NCBI GenBank assembly: GCA_009692155.1 | Contig: SHZW01000007.1 | Span: forward strand, 28,551 to 92,550 | From: Nitrospiraceae bacterium | GTDB lineage: Bacteria > Nitrospirota > Nitrospiria > Nitrospirales > Nitrospiraceae | Length of the DNA stretch: 64,000 nt | Reading direction: 5' to 3' | Shown here: positions 56,115 through 64,000 of the stretch, in pieces | Layout: the number at the start of each line of letters is the position of its first letter | Position numbering within the stretch: the stretch's first letter is position 1 | Notes under the pieces: model-generated | What the model saw: only the letters and a program-made list of their open reading frames with translations | What the model was told of the DNA's origin: nothing | Database searches by the model: none | Position numbers and translations under genes: made by a program

Positions 56115-57522
56115 GTCTTTCTGGCCACGCCCGTCTCCCTGGCGGCTTGGGCGACCGCCTGGGCCACCTGCGGAACCACCTGCTTATCGAACAAGCTTGG
56201 GATGATGTAATCCTCGCTGAGGGTGTCGCCGGGAATGATGCCGGCGATGGCTCGGGCTGCCGCCATTTTCATCGCATCGTTGATCTCGCGGGCCTGCGTA
56301 TCCAGCGCGCCTCTGAAAATCCCCGGGAACGCCAGTGCGTTATTGATTTGGTTCGGATAGTCCGATCGGCCGGTCGCAAAGATCCGGCAGTGGCCCATCG
56401 CCAGTTCCGGCTTGATCTCCGGGTCCGGATTGGCCATGGCGAACACGATGCGATCGGAGGCCATGAGGTCAAGGTCTTCCGGTTGCAATAGATTCGCCGT
56501 GGACAGGCCGATGAACACATCGGCACCCTTGAGCGCATCCTGGAGTGTGCCTTTCGGACGGTCGCGGTGCACACAGGACAATAAGTTATCGCGGCAGGCG
56601 GTCAGGCGTTCCGGCGGTTCGGCCATGATAATCCCCTGCCGGCGCATCCCACGATTTGCCTCACGCCGGCAGTCACGAGCATCCGGCAGCAGGTCAGGCC
56701 GGCGGCGCCCAGCCCGTTCACGACGACGCGAATCTGTTCCATCGGTTTTCTGATCACCTTCAGCGCGTTCAGCAAGCCGGCGAGAATCACGACGGCCGTG
56801 CCGTGCTGGTCGTCGTGCATGACGGGAATATCCAGCGACGCCTTCAATCGCTGCTCGATGTCAAAGCAGCGCGGCGCGCTGATGTCTTCGAGATTGATGC
56901 CGCCGAAGCCCGGTGCAATGCCCTGCACGATCCGCACAATTTCATCCGCATCCTGCGTGTCGAGGCAGATCGGCCAGGCATCGATGCCGGCCATTTCCTT
57001 GAACAGCATCGCCTTGCCTTCCATGACCGGCAGCGCGGCTTCAGGGCCGAGATTGCCGAGGCCCAGGACGGCGGAACCGTCGGTCACAACGGCCACACTG
57101 TTGCTTTTCATCGTATAGAGATAGGCTTTCGAGCGGTCCTTGGCAATGGCTTCGGAGACGCGCCCGACGCCCGGCGTGTAGACCAGCGACAGTACGCTGC
57201 GCGAATTCAACGGCAGCTTGCTCTGGACGCCGATTTTGCCGCCCTGATGCACCTGGAAGACCCGGTCCGGCACCGGCAGGATGCGGACATAGGGAACGGA
57301 TTGCAGCCGCTTGACGGCCCGACTCCCCTCAGCCTCGCTTTGAACTTCGAAGGTGATGTCGCGAACGATTTGTTCCGCGTCGGCCGTCACCATGTCCACG
57401 GCGCCAAGATTTGCGCCCTCTTCTGCCAGTGCCGCAGCCACCTGGGCAAAGACGCCGGGACGATTGTCGAGCGCGACCCGAACGGTCATCTTGAAACTTG
57501 CTGGAAAGGCTGAGTCACTCAT
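56111..57522 (-). pseudogene. NADP-dependent malic enzyme with ACT-like domain, frameshifted
   Basis: Two minus-strand frames make up one gene. 57522 to about 56645 encodes an N-terminal ACT domain (VRVALDNRPGVFAQVAAALA) and the malic enzyme core (VYTPGVGRVSEAIA, GDGSAVLGLGNLGPEAALPV, MHDDQHGTAVVILAG). The remainder, 56647-56111, continues with GIIMAEPPERLTA, FIGLSTANLL and GRSDYPNQINNALAFPGIF, the rest of the family. The junction lies around 56638-56650 (GGATGCGCCGGCAGGGG), where one base appears to be missing. Malic enzyme links malate and pyruvate with NADP. A sequencing error cannot be excluded. Confidence 0.83.
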
Positions 57523-57704
57523 CTCCTGTATTTGCTCCGATTCTTTAGTATTATCACACGGTTTGAGTCTGACTGACCAGAGGTATCCACGGGCTTCAGG
57601 TCGAAATCACTGTGTTGACTTTCCCTGCAGGATTCGATTAGGTTAATAGCTTGCTAAAGGGAATGGCCTCTTTGGCAGGCGATCACATTATAAGGAGGAG
57701 TCCG

Positions 57705-57881
57705 ATGAAGAAGCTGTTAAACGCAATGGTGATGGCAATGTTCCTGGTTGGGTTCGTTGGCGGCGCATTTGCCGATGAGATGAAGGGCGATGCGAAGGAC
57801 GGCGAGATGAAGGGTGAGCACAAGGATATGAAGAAGGACGAGAAGAAGGCGGAGAAGAAGGAAGATAAGAAAAAGAAGTAA
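57705..57881 (+). CDS. Small secreted Lys/Asp/Glu-rich protein
   Basis: 58 residues from ATG 57705 with AAGGAGGAG upstream. Signal peptide (LLNAMVMAMFLVGFVGGAFA), then a highly charged tail of DEMKGDAKDGEMKG-type repeats ending in a lysine run. Similar short charged secreted proteins occur in metal-stress or phosphate settings, but the function is not known. A terminator follows. Confidence 0.72.
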   Translation: MKKLLNAMVMAMFLVGFVGGAFADEMKGDAKDGEMKGEHKDMKKDEKKAEKKEDKKKK

Positions 57882-57905
57882 CTCTCCCTCACTTTTCTGT
57901 TTGTT

Positions 57906-57948
57906 CATCGGCCCGCACTCGGTTTCGAGTGGCGGGCCGATGTATTTT
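57906..57948 (+). terminator. Rho-independent terminator
   Basis: CATCGGCCCGCACTCG pairs with CGAGTGGCGGGCCGATG (one bulge) around a short GTTT loop and is followed by TATTTTG. It ends the transcript of the small secreted protein 25 bases after its stop. Confidence 0.8.
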
Positions 57949-57991
57949 GAGCGGTTGACCGTTGTTTCCGTCTGGTGTTAGCCTGCCTGCC

Positions 57992-60070
57992 ATGTCTGAA
58001 CGCGCGGCCGGGCGCTCTCCCAACAGACTCATTCACGAAACCAGCCCCTATCTTCTCCAGCACGCCCACAACCCCGTGGACTGGCATCCCTGGGGTCGGG
58101 AAGCGTTAACCAAATCCCGCGAATCGAAGAAGCCGATTCTCCTCTCCATCGGTTATTCGGCCTGCCATTGGTGCCACGTCATGGAACGTGAATCGTTCGA
58201 GAGCGAGACGATCGCGACGCTCATGAACGAGCATTTCATCTGCATCAAGGTGGATCGCGAAGAACGCCCCGACCTCGACGAAATCTACATGCAGGCGACC
58301 CTGGCGCTGAACCACGGCCAGGGCGGCTGGCCGATGACGGTCTTTCTGACGCCCGAGCAGGAGCCGATCTTTGCCGGCACGTACTTTCCGCCGGCGGACC
58401 GGTGGGGCCGCCCGGGATTTGCGTCGGTCCTGACCCAGGTTGCCGAGCTCTGGCGAAAGGATCCGGATGGCCTGCGCAGCCAGGCCGGCGACATCACGAA
58501 GCAGTTGAAACAATCCATGCAGGTGGCATCGCCGGCCTCCGTCGGTGAGACGGAACTGGACGCCGCCGCCGGCCAGTATGCGGACGAGTTCGACCCGCAA
58601 TTCGGCGGGTTCGGCCGTGCGCCGAAGTTCCCGCCTGCCACCGGCCTGTCGTTCCTGTTGAGGCAGCACCACCGCACCGGCGATGCGCAGACGCTGACGA
58701 TGGTTACGAAAACACTCGACGCCATGGCAGCTGGTGGCATGTACGACCACATCGGCGGCGGCTTCGCCCGATACTCGACCGATGAACGCTGGCTGGTGCC
58801 GCATTTCGAGAAAATGCTCTACGACAATGCCCTGCTCGCGCGGACCTACATCGAAGCGAATCAAGCCACGGCAAACCCGGAATACCGGCGGGTCGCGACG
58901 GAAACGCTTGACTATATCCTCAGGGAAATGACCTCGCCGGAAGGCGGCTTCTATTCGGCCACCGATGCCGACTCGGAAGGCGTCGAGGGCAAGTTTTTCG
59001 TCTGGACGCCCGATGAGATTCGGGCTGTCATACTAAATGAAGAGGATGCGAAGCGGTTCTGTGCCTATTACGACATCACGCCCGCCGGCAATTGGGAGCA
59101 TAAGAGCATTCCCAATACGCCGGAGCCGATCGAGTCGGTCGCGGCTCATCTGAAGATTTCTTCCGTGGAATTGCGGGAAACGATCGAACGGGTCAAGCCG
59201 CTTGTCTATGCCGCGCGCGCCAAGCGAGTGCCGCCGGGACTGGACGACAAGATCCTCACTGCCTGGAACGGCATGATGATCAGCGCGATGGCGGAAGGCG
59301 CGCGCGCACTCGGCGACAGCCGGTACCTGGAAGCGGCGGAAGAGGCCGCTGATTTTCTGCTGCGCACGATGAAGCGTCCCGATCGCGGGCTTTACCGAAC
59401 TTATCGGGCCGGCAAAGCACATCTGGATGCCTGCCTCGAAGACTATGCCTATCTGGCCGAGGGATTGATTGATCTCTACGAAGCCGGCGCCCATGAAGGC
59501 TATCTGGATGAGGCCGTTCAATTGGCCGAGCGCATCCTCGCCGATTTTTCAGACGTGCAGGACGGCGGGTTTTTCACCACGGGTAAGGATCACGAGTCGC
59601 TCATCCTGCGCAGCCGTGAAGGGCCGGATGGCGCGACGCCCAGCGGCAATGCCGTGGCGGCATCGGTGCTGGCCCGGCTGTCGTTTCATTTTGCCAGGGA
59701 TGATTTCCGTGAGACCGCGGCCACGGCGATTCGGGTGTACGGGCGGCTGATCACGCGCTATCCCCGCGCATTCGCCAAGAGCCTGTGCGTCGTGGATCTG
59801 CTCTTGCGCGGGCCGGTCGAGTTGGCGCTCATCGGCAGCCCCGCTGAGCCTGGCTACGAAACGCTACGTGCCGACGTGAACCGCCGGTATCTGCCCAATC
59901 GAATCATCGCCCATCACGATCCCCAAGGGCCTGACCCGGATCATCCGCTGACCAAGGGCAAGTCGCTCGTTCAGGGGAAGGCCGCACTCTATGTCTGTCG
60001 GAATTTTTCCTGCCAGGCGCCGATCACCGAGCCTGCAAGGATCGAAGCTGCGTTAACCGATCAGGCGTGA
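57992..60070 (+). CDS. Thioredoxin-like / DUF255 protein (YyaL, SSP411-like)
   Basis: 692 residues from ATG 57992. The N-terminal thioredoxin-like domain has [20 protein letters not shown] and CHWCHVM (C58, C61); the remainder is an alpha/alpha toroid with [21 protein letters not shown], [20 protein letters not shown] and [14 protein letters not shown] motifs, matching the bacterial YyaL family. The biochemical role is unresolved. Confidence 0.93.
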   Translation: MSERAAGRSPNRLIHETSPYLLQHAHNPVDWHPWGREALTKSRESKKPILLSIGYSACHWCHVMERESFESETIATLMNEHFICIKVDREERPDLDEIYMQATLALNHGQGGWPMTVFLTPEQEPIFAGTYFPPADRWGRPGFASVLTQVAELWRKDPDGLRSQAGDITKQLKQSMQVASPASVGETELDAAAGQYADEFDPQFGGFGRAPKFPPATGLSFLLRQHHRTGDAQTLTMVTKTLDAMAAGGMYDHIGGGFARYSTDERWLVPHFEKMLYDNALLARTYIEANQATANPEYRRVATETLDYILREMTSPEGGFYSATDADSEGVEGKFFVWTPDEIRAVILNEEDAKRFCAYYDITPAGNWEHKSIPNTPEPIESVAAHLKISSVELRETIERVKPLVYAARAKRVPPGLDDKILTAWNGMMISAMAEGARALGDSRYLEAAEEAADFLLRTMKRPDRGLYRTYRAGKAHLDACLEDYAYLAEGLIDLYEAGAHEGYLDEAVQLAERILADFSDVQDGGFFTTGKDHESLILRSREGPDGATPSGNAVAASVLARLSFHFARDDFRETAATAIRVYGRLITRYPRAFAKSLCVVDLLLRGPVELALIGSPAEPGYETLRADVNRRYLPNRIIAHHDPQGPDPDHPLTKGKSLVQGKAALYVCRNFSCQAPITEPARIEAALTDQA

Positions 60071-60200
60071 CCTGCCGCTGAGTGTCTTTTTGAAAATTGG
60101 CACGTTAATTTGGTTGTGAGTCTCTTGGCTTGCCCAAGCAGCTGATATTTCAGACTAAATTCTTGGCTTTATTTCCTCCCCCCTCTTCGAGTACCTTGCA

Positions 60201-61817
60201 ATGCCCTATCTACAGGGATCCAGCGCCATGTCCACCGGCATAGGCGCTCAACCCGAGGATGTCATGTCCAAGCTCGCGGTGCTCGATATCGGGACCAACT
60301 CCATTCACATGGTGCTGGCTGAGCTCGACCCGGACTTTTCCTACAAGATCCTCGACCGGTACAAGGACATCACTCGTCTCGGCGACGGCACGTTCAAGAC
60401 CCACCGTCTGCCCGACGCCTCCATGCGCCGTGGATTGGAAGTCATCAAAACACAGGTCACCCTCGCCAGAAACAAGGGCTACAAGCGCATCAAGGCGGTG
60501 GCGACCAGCGCCGTCCGCGAAGCGAAAAACGGCGGCGAGTTCCTGAAGGCAGTGTCGCGCGAGACGGGCCTGACCGTCCGGGTTGTCACCGGGCAGGAAG
60601 AAGCGCGCCTCATCTATCTGGGAGTCCGGCACAGCATGGAGTTGCCGGCCGATCCCGTGTTGATCATGGATGTGGGCGGAGGCTCCGTGGAGTTGATCGC
60701 CGGCAACCGGGAGACCATGCTCCAGGGCCAGAGCTTGAAGCTCGGCGCCATCAGATTGAAAGACCTGCACCTGCATCGGGACCCGCCCTCGGAAGCGATG
60801 CTGGAGGGGCTGCAACAGGCGATCGAGGCCGAGATCGCCTCCGCGTTGCAGCGGTTCAAGGTGAAAGAGTTCAGCCAGATGATCGGGACGTCCGGAATGG
60901 CCGGCAATCTGACTGAGATCATTTACCTTCGCCGTACCGATAAGCCGGTGCCCCAGCTCAACCTGGCGACGGTTTCACGGAAGGAGATTGAAGAGGTCGA
61001 AGGCCTGCTGCGGGAAGCGTCCGTCAAGGAACGGCTCGCAATTCCGGGGCTGGATCCCAAGCGCGCAGACACCCTGCTGCCGGCGGCGATGGTCATCCGC
61101 ACCCTGATGAAACAGGCCGGGCAGGACACGCTGACGATCAGCGACAAGGCCATCCGTGAAGGGATCATTTACGACTTCATCCAGCGGCATCAGGAAGGCA
61201 TCCGCGCCGAACAGGAAATCCCGAATGTGCGCCGGCGGAACATTCTTTACCTGGCGCAACGGTGTCAGTATCCTCAGGTCCATTCTCATCATGTGGCCAA
61301 GCTCGCCGTGCAGCTGTTCGACCAGACGGCCACACTGCACAAACTCGGCGAGCGTGAGCGGGAGTGGCTGGAATATGCGGCCCTGCTCCATGACATCGGC
61401 TATCTGATCAATCCGCAGCAGCACCACAAGCACACCTATTACCTGATCACGCAAAGCAATCTGGACGGGCTGGCAGCCGAGGAAATCGACATGATTGCGA
61501 ATATCGCGCGCTATCACCGGCGGGCGTTGCCCGAACTGAAGCACAAGCCGTATGAGGCGTTGTCGCTGAAGAACCGCCGGATTGTCCAGAAACTGAGCGC
61601 CCTGCTCCGGATCGCCGACGGATTGGACCGCAGCCAGTTTTCAGTGGTGCAGCGTGTTAAGCTCAAGCTCGGCCAGCCGGTGCGGGTGACGCTCGAGACC
61701 ACCAGCGCCCCCGAATTGGAGATCTGGGCGGCCAAAAGCAGAGCCGACTTGTTCGAGCGCGTCTTCCGGCGCGGTGTAGAGTTTTTAGTCCGGCCCTACC
61801 AGGGAGAATCCCCATGA
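60201..61817 (+). CDS. Exopolyphosphatase / pppGpp phosphohydrolase (Ppx/GppA) with HD domain
   Basis: 538 residues from ATG 60201; ATG 60264 (MSKLAVLDIGTNS) is an equally good start. The N-terminal ASKHA phosphatase part has DIGTNSIHMVLAEL, VATSAVREAKNG, TGQEEARLIYLG and MDVGGGSVELI; the C-terminal HD-like part has HSHHVAKLAVQLFDQT and LLHDIGYLINPQQHHKH. Degrades polyphosphate or pppGpp. The next gene overlaps its stop (ATGA). Confidence 0.93.
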   Translation: MPYLQGSSAMSTGIGAQPEDVMSKLAVLDIGTNSIHMVLAELDPDFSYKILDRYKDITRLGDGTFKTHRLPDASMRRGLEVIKTQVTLARNKGYKRIKAVATSAVREAKNGGEFLKAVSRETGLTVRVVTGQEEARLIYLGVRHSMELPADPVLIMDVGGGSVELIAGNRETMLQGQSLKLGAIRLKDLHLHRDPPSEAMLEGLQQAIEAEIASALQRFKVKEFSQMIGTSGMAGNLTEIIYLRRTDKPVPQLNLATVSRKEIEEVEGLLREASVKERLAIPGLDPKRADTLLPAAMVIRTLMKQAGQDTLTISDKAIREGIIYDFIQRHQEGIRAEQEIPNVRRRNILYLAQRCQYPQVHSHHVAKLAVQLFDQTATLHKLGEREREWLEYAALLHDIGYLINPQQHHKHTYYLITQSNLDGLAAEEIDMIANIARYHRRALPELKHKPYEALSLKNRRIVQKLSALLRIADGLDRSQFSVVQRVKLKLGQPVRVTLETTSAPELEIWAAKSRADLFERVFRRGVEFLVRPYQGESP

Positions 61818-62575
61818 CCCCTCCGACGTCTTCGCTCCGCACGTTCGGCCAGCCGCACTCGTATCCCGGCAAGCTCATTATTGTCGAGGGGATTGACGGC
61901 TCCGGGAAAAGCACGCAACTGTTGCTGCTGCAAAAGTGGCTGGAGTCCCAGGGGCACAACGTATTTTTCACCGAATGGAACTCTTCGGACCTGGTCAAGG
62001 AGACGACCAAGAAGGGGAAAAAGAGCAAGTCGCTCACGCCAACGACCTTCAGCCTTCTGCACGCGACGGATTTTGCAAGCCGCCTGTACCATTCGATCCT
62101 GCCCCCGCTGAAGGCCGGCATGATCGTGCTGGCCGATCGCTATGCCTACACGGCGTTCGCGCGCGATGCCGTGCGCGGTGTGTCGCGCAGCTGGGTGCGC
62201 AAGCTCTACAGTTTTTCCATCCAGCCCGATTTGGCGTTCTACTTCAAGGTTCCAATCGATACCGCCATTGCCCGCCTGCTGGGGGGCACCCGTGGCCAGT
62301 TCAAATATTACGAAGCCGGAATGGATATGGGAATCAGCCAGGATGTGACTGAAAGTTTCAGGGTTTTCCAGTCGCGTATTTTATCGGAGTACGACAAAAT
62401 CGTGGACGAATACGGGCTGACCGTCATGGATGCGACGCGGGAAATCGAAGAGCAGCAGGACGACATGCGGGCGGTGGTGACCAAGGCGCTCGAACATTAC
62501 AAGCCGAAACGAGGAGGCTATGGCAAAAGGACGGCAGTATTTTGGCGACGGTTTGGCGTATCTAAACCCGAGTGA
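61814..62575 (+). CDS. Thymidylate-kinase-like P-loop protein, copy 1
   Basis: 253 residues. Walker A EGIDGSGKSTQ at about 25-35, the DR motif LADRYAYTAFARDAVRG and a LID-like region (GGTRGQFKYYEAGMDMG). The fold resembles thymidylate kinase, which is also close to PPK2, but the context is phosphate metabolism rather than nucleotide synthesis. It overlaps the next paralog by 56 bases. Confidence 0.85.
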   Translation: MTPPTSSLRTFGQPHSYPGKLIIVEGIDGSGKSTQLLLLQKWLESQGHNVFFTEWNSSDLVKETTKKGKKSKSLTPTTFSLLHATDFASRLYHSILPPLKAGMIVLADRYAYTAFARDAVRGVSRSWVRKLYSFSIQPDLAFYFKVPIDTAIARLLGGTRGQFKYYEAGMDMGISQDVTESFRVFQSRILSEYDKIVDEYGLTVMDATREIEEQQDDMRAVVTKALEHYKPKRGGYGKRTAVFWRRFGVSKPE

Positions 62576-63272
62576 CCTTAAGGGAAAACTGATCGTCATA
62601 GAGGGGACGGACGGCGTCGGGCGTTCCACGCACATCGAGCTGCTGCAGGAATGGCTCGAGGTGCAGGGGTACGGCGTCATCACGACCGGGTGGACACGGT
62701 CGAGTCTCATGTCCAGGACGATCGACACCGCCAAGGAAGGCAACATTCTTGACCACTGGTCGCTCAGCCTGCTCTATGCCACCGATTTTGCCGATCGGCT
62801 CGAGCATCAGATCATCCCCGCCCTGCGTTCCGGCTTCATCGTGCTGGCGGACCGGTACATCTATACGGCGTTTGCCCGGGCGACGGTCCGGAGCGGAGAC
62901 CCGACCTGGATCCGCGATGTCTTCGGCTTCGCCATCGTCCCGGACCTGGTCTGCTACTTGCGCATCGACGCCGATACACTGGCGTTGCGGGTGCTTGAAA
63001 GCAACGGCATGAATTACTGGGAATCCGGCATGGATCTGCGACTGGGGACGGATCTCTATGACAGTTTTAAAAAGTATCAGACGCTGATGATCGAGGAATT
63101 TGACAAAATGGCCGAGGAGTTCAAATTCGAAGTGGTGGATGCGCGAAAATCACTCGAGGAAATCCAGGAATTTCTGCGGGCCAAGATCCAGCCGCTGCTC
63201 AGGAGCGCGCACAGCCGCGGGCTCGCCCGCGTCCCCGCCGGCGCGGCGGATTCTGCTACCGAAGGCTCCTGA
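62520..63272 (+). CDS. Thymidylate-kinase-like P-loop protein, copy 2, with Arg in Walker A
   Basis: 250 residues, preceded by GAGGAGG. It is a paralog of copy 1 (about the same length, LADRYIYTAFARATVRSG and NYWESGMDL), but the Walker A reads GTDGVGRST at 29-37, with Arg where Lys is nearly invariant. Catalysis may be weakened or the copy may act as a partner subunit. Its stop overlaps the convergent sixA. Confidence 0.85.
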   Translation: MAKGRQYFGDGLAYLNPSDLKGKLIVIEGTDGVGRSTHIELLQEWLEVQGYGVITTGWTRSSLMSRTIDTAKEGNILDHWSLSLLYATDFADRLEHQIIPALRSGFIVLADRYIYTAFARATVRSGDPTWIRDVFGFAIVPDLVCYLRIDADTLALRVLESNGMNYWESGMDLRLGTDLYDSFKKYQTLMIEEFDKMAEEFKFEVVDARKSLEEIQEFLRAKIQPLLRSAHSRGLARVPAGAADSATEGS

Positions 63273-63753
63273 GCTGAGACGGTCCCATCCACCAGCGCAG
63301 CTCGGCGCGGCCGGTTTTCGGCGTCTCGCGAAAACGCAGGCAACAGGCGCCGGCCTTCTTGAACGATAACCCGGTGACCGGTTTCCCGAACAGCAGCAGG
63401 CCGGCGGTTTCTCCCAGGTGCGGTTCATGACCGACGCAAATCACCGTGGAATCCAACGGCAGCGAGGCCAGCAACGCCAGCAGCTTGCCAGGTGAGGCTT
63501 CCGGCAGCAGCACCTCGTGGACATGCAGCTCGATGCGGGGGCAGAGCAGCTGGCGGATGATCTTGGCGGTGTCGAACGTGCGCGCCAGCGGGCTGGTCCA
63601 GAGATATCCGGGTTCCAACTCCAGCCGGAGTAGCCCGGCGGCGGCTTCACGCGTTTTTTCGGCGCCTTTGGGCGTCAGGGGACGAAGGTTCTCCTCGCCA
63701 TCCCAGTCGGCGCGCTCGACCGCGATCCCATGTCGGAATAAGATGCACTCCAT
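63256..63753 (-). CDS. sixA: SixA-type phosphohistidine phosphatase
   Basis: 165 residues. Histidine phosphatase motif LFRHGIAVE with H8, and VGHEPHLGET with the second His. Dephosphorylates phosphohistidine proteins (in E. coli NPr of the phosphotransferase chain). Next to a CHAD gene and Ppx/GppA, which fits a polyphosphate or phosphate-signalling set. Confidence 0.9.
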   Translation of the reverse strand: MECILFRHGIAVERADWDGEENLRPLTPKGAEKTREAAAGLLRLELEPGYLWTSPLARTFDTAKIIRQLLCPRIELHVHEVLLPEASPGKLLALLASLPLDSTVICVGHEPHLGETAGLLLFGKPVTGLSFKKAGACCLRFRETPKTGRAELRWWMGPSQLRSLR

Positions 63754-63785
63754 AGGCTTTCCTACGTTACCAAAGGTCAGTGCGC

Positions 63786-64000
63786 ATGAGCGAGCCCAAT
63801 CTCACTGAAGACCGTCCGGCCCGCTATCGCGCGGTTGTGCTCCAGGCACTCACACGATTGTCCGGCGGCGATACGGATTCCGCCACGCTGCACCGGGCGC
63901 GCACGCATCTACGGAGACTCCAGGCCTATCTCGAGCTGGTCGGCGAAGATCGCAACGCGGACCGCGTCGCGCGCTGTGTGATGCGGCTGAGCAAGCTGCG
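63786..64000 (+). CDS. CHAD-domain protein, 5' part (continues beyond window)
   Basis: 71 codons visible from ATG 63786. The sequence has the helical, Arg/His-rich CHAD pattern (RARTHLRRLQAYLELVG, VARCVMRLSKLR). CHAD domains bind inorganic polyphosphate. The gene starts 32 bases upstream of sixA and is divergent from it. Confidence 0.72.
   Translation, partial: MSEPNLTEDRPARYRAVVLQALTRLSGGDTDSATLHRARTHLRRLQAYLELVGEDRNADRVARCVMRLSKL

Overview
The window is GC-rich bacterial chromosome that most resembles Nitrospira or a close relative in the Nitrospirota. This rests on the combination of an AniA-type copper nitrite reductase (NirK), a complete System I cytochrome c maturation operon, TCA-type enzymes, and an iron-sulfur SdhB-like subunit accompanied by a CCG-domain (HdrB/SdhE-like) subunit. 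It is an inference; no rRNA or other definitive marker is present. I see no tRNA, rRNA, CRISPR array, prophage or intact insertion sequence.

Layout. 1-741: 3' part of nirK. 1044-8022 (minus): ccmABCDEFGHI in one tightly overlapping operon. 8023-9063: a decayed stretch with hairpins, a broken IS256-like transposase tail and a PAS-domain remnant. 9064-15009: a secreted protein, cupin, CCG-domain subunit, a small gene broken by a stop, two hypothetical proteins coupled to an SdhB-like protein, and an M24 peptidase. 15010-19109: a giant AsmA-like protein and a cyclophilin. 19164-27435 (minus): an eight-gene, mostly overlapping block of a MEMO protein, several membrane proteins, a KOW protein and a MutL-type ASKHA ATPase. 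I consider this the best candidate for an undescribed system. 27497-32286: lipA, two small unknowns, a Rieske protein, an Mrp ATPase, a desaturase and a secreted protein. 32433-34087 (plus): an SDR and bioD. 33996-46856 (minus): a long housekeeping run (clpC, tsaD, hflX, nth, yicC, gmk, rpoZ, coaBC, aroQ, efp, accB, accC, thiE). 47105-57522: NAD kinase, a ferredoxin-NADP reductase-like flavoprotein, fumarase, citrate synthase, small unknowns, an ArsC-like protein, RNase D, a J-domain protein, a cytochrome c and a frameshifted malic enzyme. 57705-64000: a Lys-rich secreted peptide, a DUF255/thioredoxin protein, then Ppx/GppA, two thymidylate-kinase-like paralogs, SixA and a CHAD-domain protein, which looks like a polyphosphate or phosphate-signalling locus.

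How the genes fit together. The ccm operon would mature the many c-type cytochromes of such an organism. Fumarase, citrate synthase, malic enzyme, lipoyl synthase, the SdhB/CCG pair and biotin carboxylase plus BCCP with bioD place much of the window in central carbon and fatty-acid metabolism.

The most striking non-coding signal is a set of degenerate heptamer-period repeats at six loci (about 19111, 23866, 25122, 52652, 53125, 56059) and an octamer-period one at about 33210. Most are arranged as two arms in inverted orientation. Each locus has its own unit word, and at two loci the repeat runs into coding sequence and supplies the end of a protein.
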